Shown here piece by piece: positions 29,218 through 32,477 of a stretch of 32,477 bases of DNA. A program made the translations under genes and the position numbers. How positions within the stretch are numbered: the stretch's first letter is position 1; every line of letters starts with the position of its first letter. The notes beneath the pieces are model-generated. The model searched no databases. It was not told the origin of the DNA and saw nothing but the letters and a program-made list of their open reading frames with translations. This DNA is from Photorhabdus heterorhabditis (GTDB lineage Bacteria; Pseudomonadota; Gammaproteobacteria; Enterobacterales; Enterobacteriaceae), in contig NZ_RCWA01000031.1 of NCBI RefSeq assembly GCF_018448905.1, positions 1-32,477 of the forward strand, in the 5' to 3' direction.

Positions 29218-29754
29218 TCTTTATCCAAAAGATATCGTAAAATAGGATACGGTGCTTCCTCCTCACATTCAAAAAACTAAGTCGGAAACTATCAGCATAT
29301 GAGTCCATATATGAAAAAAGCGACTGACCAAGCTGAATAACACTTATTATAACCTCCGTATCTTCCTTAGATTCATGTATGAGGATCAATAGTAATAAAT
29401 ACTTAAATCTAACTCCTCTCCCATAATACCATCAGCGTAAACACTTACATCAATAACATCATCTACATTGATTTCAACTTCCAGCCCTACAACATAAGCA
29501 TCCAAGTCCCTTCCTTGAATAATCAAATAATTGATTTTCCCTCACTGTTCAAGTTCTAAATAATCTTGATGAGTAAAAATTCCAGCTACAGCTAATGTAC
29601 GAGAAACCTCTGTGATCGTTCATTAGGGACTGGATCGATTCAAATAACGAGAAGATAACATGGCTACATTTTCACTATAAGTAGCAGTAATGACAACTGA
29701 ACACTCTTCTAAAATCGTCATTCCTGAAATTATATCTGCTGTAAGTGCTAACAT
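29218..29754 (-). pseudogene. Decayed fourth copy of the 500-aa gene
   Basis: From ATG 29754 the frame reads LALTADIISGMTILEECSVVITATYS, like the other copies' N-terminus. It then jumps to ENVAMLSSRYLN, equivalent to about residue 342 (MGNVAISSSLYF), so some 310 codons are deleted. It stops soon after. Further left, pieces of the C-terminal module are still readable in shifted frames, for instance EVIISVIQLGQSLFSYMDSYAD against GETIIPLGQAFFTNIDSYDD. It is the copy closest to the adhesin gene. Confidence 0.85.
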
Positions 29755-29858
29755 ATTAAACTTCATATTAGAATTAAACACCAATCAGTAACAAACACCT
29801 AATTTTCTATCAAAATAGTGCGCTTCAACAATAATGCTCACTACCTATTATTTCCTTC
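29755..29858 (-). repeat. Adhesin downstream flank, ancestral leader of the 500-aa family
   Basis: Sequence between the adhesin stop codon and the decayed copy's ATG. It recurs in front of paralogues C and B, where it is attached to relics of the adhesin coding end. It therefore marks the original junction of adhesin and 500-aa gene. Confidence 0.7.
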
Positions 29859-32477
29859 CTACTCTTCACATAAAACTATATAAGCCACTGCATTTAGATC
29901 GTTATTATCCAGCAAATGAGCCTGAATTTCCTCTTGTCCTGCTACATACAACCCTCCCATTGTTATTTTGTTATTAACTAGCCCTGTAGTTGGATTACCT
30001 AACAAACCTTTTTTCAGAAGATTTAAATTCAAATCATTAACCAGATAATCAATTGAGCTACCAAGATCACTCTCCTTTATCCTATTTCCTCTTGTACAAC
30101 GAGGTAAAGGTTTACTCTTGTCAATACGACCCTCCGAGTAAGCGTAACCAATCCCCGGCCCTGTCGAGCTAGAACTATCAATAATTACAAAGTGGTTAAT
30201 TTTCACATCGGGAATAACATATTTTAAATACCGACCCGATTCTGGGTGTGTAAATGTCGCAGTTAATGTAACCGTTCCTGCTTTTTTAACTTGAAAATAA
30301 TGTCTATCCACATCAACTACGTTCCTATTACTTGAGTCATATACTCCAGTATAATCAGCTATAGTTGATTCTCCAGGCAAATACTCGGGTTCAAACCTCA
30401 TTTTTGGCCAAGCAAAATTCATTCTTTCTTTTGGAACCGAACGCCCGGGTCCTTTTCCATCTTTAGGGTGATAATCCACTATAAAGAAGTTAGCAACATC
30501 CTGCTCATTAGCCTTAATTTCCACTGTTTTATTCTTAGAACCAACAGATGAATCATTCACTTTAGCCGTTACCATAACAGCAACAAACCCGCCACTTTTA
30601 CTATATACCTGATATTGCGCTTTCCCATCAGCATCTGTTTTACCATCACCCACTACCTGAGTAACCAAGTTTTTATCAATAATGGTAACCCCCTCACTAT
30701 TTGTTGCACTCCAAGCCACCGCAACACCACTTTTAGCCTGCCCGGAAAAATCTTTTACTGTGGCAGTGAAGGTGTAAGTATGTTCCGCGCCTTCTCCTTC
30801 TGTTACGTGATCTGGACTAACAGTAAGAGAAGCAAGCTCATCAGGGCTGATAAAACTGACTTTTTTATCCGCATTCATTGGCGTCTGCTGGTTAGCCGTT
30901 TTTGCAGACACTTGTACATCAATCGCTACCACTGTACTGCTTAAGGTCACCGTTAGTTGACCCTGCGCGTTACTCACCGAATTGCTCTGTTTCGTCAGTT
31001 TTAACCCGTCAACTTTTGGGTCTGTCTGCCAGTCAATATTGATCGGTTGACCCACCACCAGATTGCCATGCCCATCTTTCACCGTCGCCGTGAAGGTATA
31101 ACTGTCCGTGCCGTTGTTGTAGCGCTTCCCGTCTTTATCCACATCCACCATCACGTCGGCGACATAATAGCTGCTGCTCAACTCCTCAAAGCTGACCTTT
31201 CGATCAGTCTCGACCCACGACGAGTTACCCGCCGTTTTCGCCGATACCTGCACATCAGATACCACCGCCGTGCTGGTTAAGGTCGCGGTGACCTGCCCCT
31301 GCGCGTTACTCACCAAATTGCCCTGTTTTGTCAGTTTTAACCCGTCAACTTTTGGGTCTGTCTGCCAGTCAATCTCGATCGGTTTATCCACCACCAGATT
31401 GCCATGCCCATCTTTCACCGTCGCCGTGAAGGTATAACTGTCGATACCGTTGTTGTAGCGCTTCCCGTCTTTATCCACATCCACCGCCACGCTGGCGACA
31501 TAATAGCTGCTGCTCAGCTCTGTAAAGCTGACTTTTCTATCCGCATTCACCGCCGCCGTTTGCTGGCTGGCCGTTTTCGCCGACACCTGCACATCCGTCA
31601 CCGCCGCCGTGCTGGTTAAGGTTGCGGTAACCTGCCCCTGCGCGTTACTCACCGAATTGCCCTGTTTCGTCAGTTTTAATCCGTCAACCGCTGGGTCTGT
31701 CTGCCAGTCAATATCGATCGACTGACCCACCACCAGATTGCCATGCCCATCTTTCACCGTCGCCGTGAAGGTATAACTGTCGATACCGTTGTTATAGTGC
31801 TTCCCGTCTTTATCCACATCCACCGTCACGCTGGCGACATAATAGCTGTCGCTCAGCGCCTCAAAACTGACTTTCCTATCCGCTTTCACCGCCGCCGTTT
31901 GCTGGCTGGCCGTTTTCGCCGACACCTGTACATCCGATACCACCGCCGTGCTGGTTAAGGTCGCGGTCACCTGTCCCTGCGCGTTACTCACCGAATGGCT
32001 TTGTTGAGTCAGTTTTAACCCGGCCTCCGCTGGGTCTGTCTGCCAGTCAATCTCGATCGGTTTATCCACCACCAGATTGCCATGCCCATCTTTCACCGTC
32101 GCCGTGAAGATATAACTGTCCGTGCCGTTGTTGTAGCGCTTCCCGTCTTTATCCACATCCACCGTCACGTCGGTGACTCGATAACTGCCGCTCAGCGCCT
32201 CAAAGCTGACTTTCCTATCCGCATTCACCGCCGCCGTTTGCTGGCTGGCCGTTTTCGCCGATACCTGTACATCCGTCACCGCCGCCGTGCTGGTTAAGGT
32301 CGCGGTGACCTGCCCCTGCGCATTACTCACCGAATTGCTCTGTTTCGTCAGTTTTAACCCGGCCACCGTTGAGTCTGTCTGCCAGTCAATCTCGATCGGT
32401 TTATCCACCACCAGATTGCCATGCCCATCTTTCACCGTCGCCGTGAAGGTATAACTGTCCGTGCCGTTGTTGTAGCG
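29859..32477 (-). CDS. Invasin/intimin-like adhesin with tandem Big_1 repeats (5' end outside the window)
   Basis: The frame is open to the right edge, so at least 872 C-terminal residues are present and the start is not. From the edge inward there are one partial and four complete, very similar repeats of 112-113 residues (DRKVSFEALS.SY.V..VTVDVDKDGK, ..VKDGHGNLVV, WQTDP, VSNAQGQVTATLTST). A divergent Big_1-type domain follows (ASLTVSPDHVTEGEG .. GKTDADGKAQYQVYSKSGGFVAV). A ~230-residue C-terminal region has two cysteines, PRCTRGN and VLCEE at the very end, as in the disulphide-closed tip domain of invasin/intimin-type proteins. Such proteins normally have an N-terminal signal and an inverse-autotransporter barrel that display the repeats on the cell surface. 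Those parts are not visible here, so the class is inferred from repeats and tip. Confidence 0.82.
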   Translation of the reverse strand, partial: RYNNGTDSYTFTATVKDGHGNLVVDKPIEIDWQTDSTVAGLKLTKQSNSVSNAQGQVTATLTSTAAVTDVQVSAKTASQQTAAVNADRKVSFEALSGSYRVTDVTVDVDKDGKRYNNGTDSYIFTATVKDGHGNLVVDKPIEIDWQTDPAEAGLKLTQQSHSVSNAQGQVTATLTSTAVVSDVQVSAKTASQQTAAVKADRKVSFEALSDSYYVASVTVDVDKDGKHYNNGIDSYTFTATVKDGHGNLVVGQSIDIDWQTDPAVDGLKLTKQGNSVSNAQGQVTATLTSTAAVTDVQVSAKTASQQTAAVNADRKVSFTELSSSYYVASVAVDVDKDGKRYNNGIDSYTFTATVKDGHGNLVVDKPIEIDWQTDPKVDGLKLTKQGNLVSNAQGQVTATLTSTAVVSDVQVSAKTAGNSSWVETDRKVSFEELSSSYYVADVMVDVDKDGKRYNNGTDSYTFTATVKDGHGNLVVGQPINIDWQTDPKVDGLKLTKQSNSVSNAQGQLTVTLSSTVVAIDVQVSAKTANQQTPMNADKKVSFISPDELASLTVSPDHVTEGEGAEHTYTFTATVKDFSGQAKSGVAVAWSATNSEGVTIIDKNLVTQVVGDGKTDADGKAQYQVYSKSGGFVAVMVTAKVNDSSVGSKNKTVEIKANEQDVANFFIVDYHPKDGKGPGRSVPKERMNFAWPKMRFEPEYLPGESTIADYTGVYDSSNRNVVDVDRHYFQVKKAGTVTLTATFTHPESGRYLKYVIPDVKINHFVIIDSSSSTGPGIGYAYSEGRIDKSKPLPRCTRGNRIKESDLGSSIDYLVNDLNLNLLKKGLLGNPTTGLVNNKITMGGLYVAGQEEIQAHLLDNNDLNAVAYIVLCEE
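30870..32477 (-). repeat. Tandem 336-339-bp repeats coding for Ig-like domains
   Basis: Units on the minus strand: 32220-32477 (partial), 31881-32219 (339), 31542-31880 (339), 31206-31541 (336) and 30870-31205 (336), each beginning at the Asp codon of DRKV(S). Long stretches are the same in all units, notably around VDKDGK and VKDGHGNLVV. Unit 31206-31541 ends in GNSSWVET instead of SQQTAAVNA. The array is prone to copy-number change by recombination and to assembly collapse. Confidence 0.92.

Noticed and set aside
31047-32297. Four plus-strand open frames beginning MPIFHRRREG or similar at 339-bp spacing
   Set aside because: They are antisense shadows of the adhesin repeats: same period, compositionally odd, no ribosome-binding sites.
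30870-32477. Regularly spaced repeats as a possible CRISPR array
   Set aside because: The units are 336-339 bp, fully coding and contiguous, with no short repeat/spacer structure.

Overview
The window looks like chromosomal DNA of a bioluminescent enterobacterium, almost certainly a Photorhabdus species. It carries a complete luxCDABE operon of the terrestrial type, with luxE separated from luxB by an ERIC element. Around it are core genes with enterobacterial content and order (ghrA, ycdY, tRNA-Ser, kdsA, sirB1, prmC, prfA, hemA, lolB, ispE, prs, ychH), ERIC elements, a degraded PAAR-type effector gene, and a long invasin-like repeat protein. I identify the species from recalled family sequences and gene order, not from a search.

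Layout. 1-2740: core block with the lipoprotein gene yceB (+), the TorD-family chaperone gene ycdY and ghrA (both -), and tRNA-Ser(GGA) with its own promoter and terminator. 2741-9380: accessory block with the lux operon on the minus strand (luxC, luxD, luxA, luxB, ERIC, luxE) and, upstream of its promoter, remnants of a PAAR/pyocin-S-like type VI effector. 9381-19902: core block with dauA (+); kdsA, sirB1, prmC, prfA and hemA (-); divergently lolB, ispE and prs (+); then ychH (-). 19903-20566: ERIC-rich spacer. 20567-32477: accessory block, all on the minus strand. Reading in the direction of transcription, it starts with the 3' part of an invasin/intimin-like adhesin (its 5' end lies outside the window). 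Then come a decayed and three intact tandem paralogues of a ~500-residue protein, a 228- and a 441-residue protein that share a domain, and a 321-residue Ig-like protein.

How the genes work together. LuxC, LuxD and LuxE form the fatty-acid reductase complex that makes long-chain aldehyde, and LuxA/LuxB form the luciferase that oxidises it with FMNH2 and O2 to emit light. In the second core block, hemA begins tetrapyrrole synthesis, prfA and prmC form a release-factor/methylase pair, kdsA serves Kdo synthesis, lolB serves outer-membrane lipoprotein insertion, ispE serves isoprenoid synthesis and prs makes PRPP.

The most unusual part is 20567-32477. Intergenic comparison shows that a block consisting of the adhesin gene's 3' tail and leader, a ~500-aa gene and the start of a 228-aa-type gene was duplicated and then trimmed several times. 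It left truncated remnants of both neighbouring families between the copies. The intact products are beta-sandwich-like, share modules with one another, and have no recognisable signal peptide or membrane segment. Their function is unknown.
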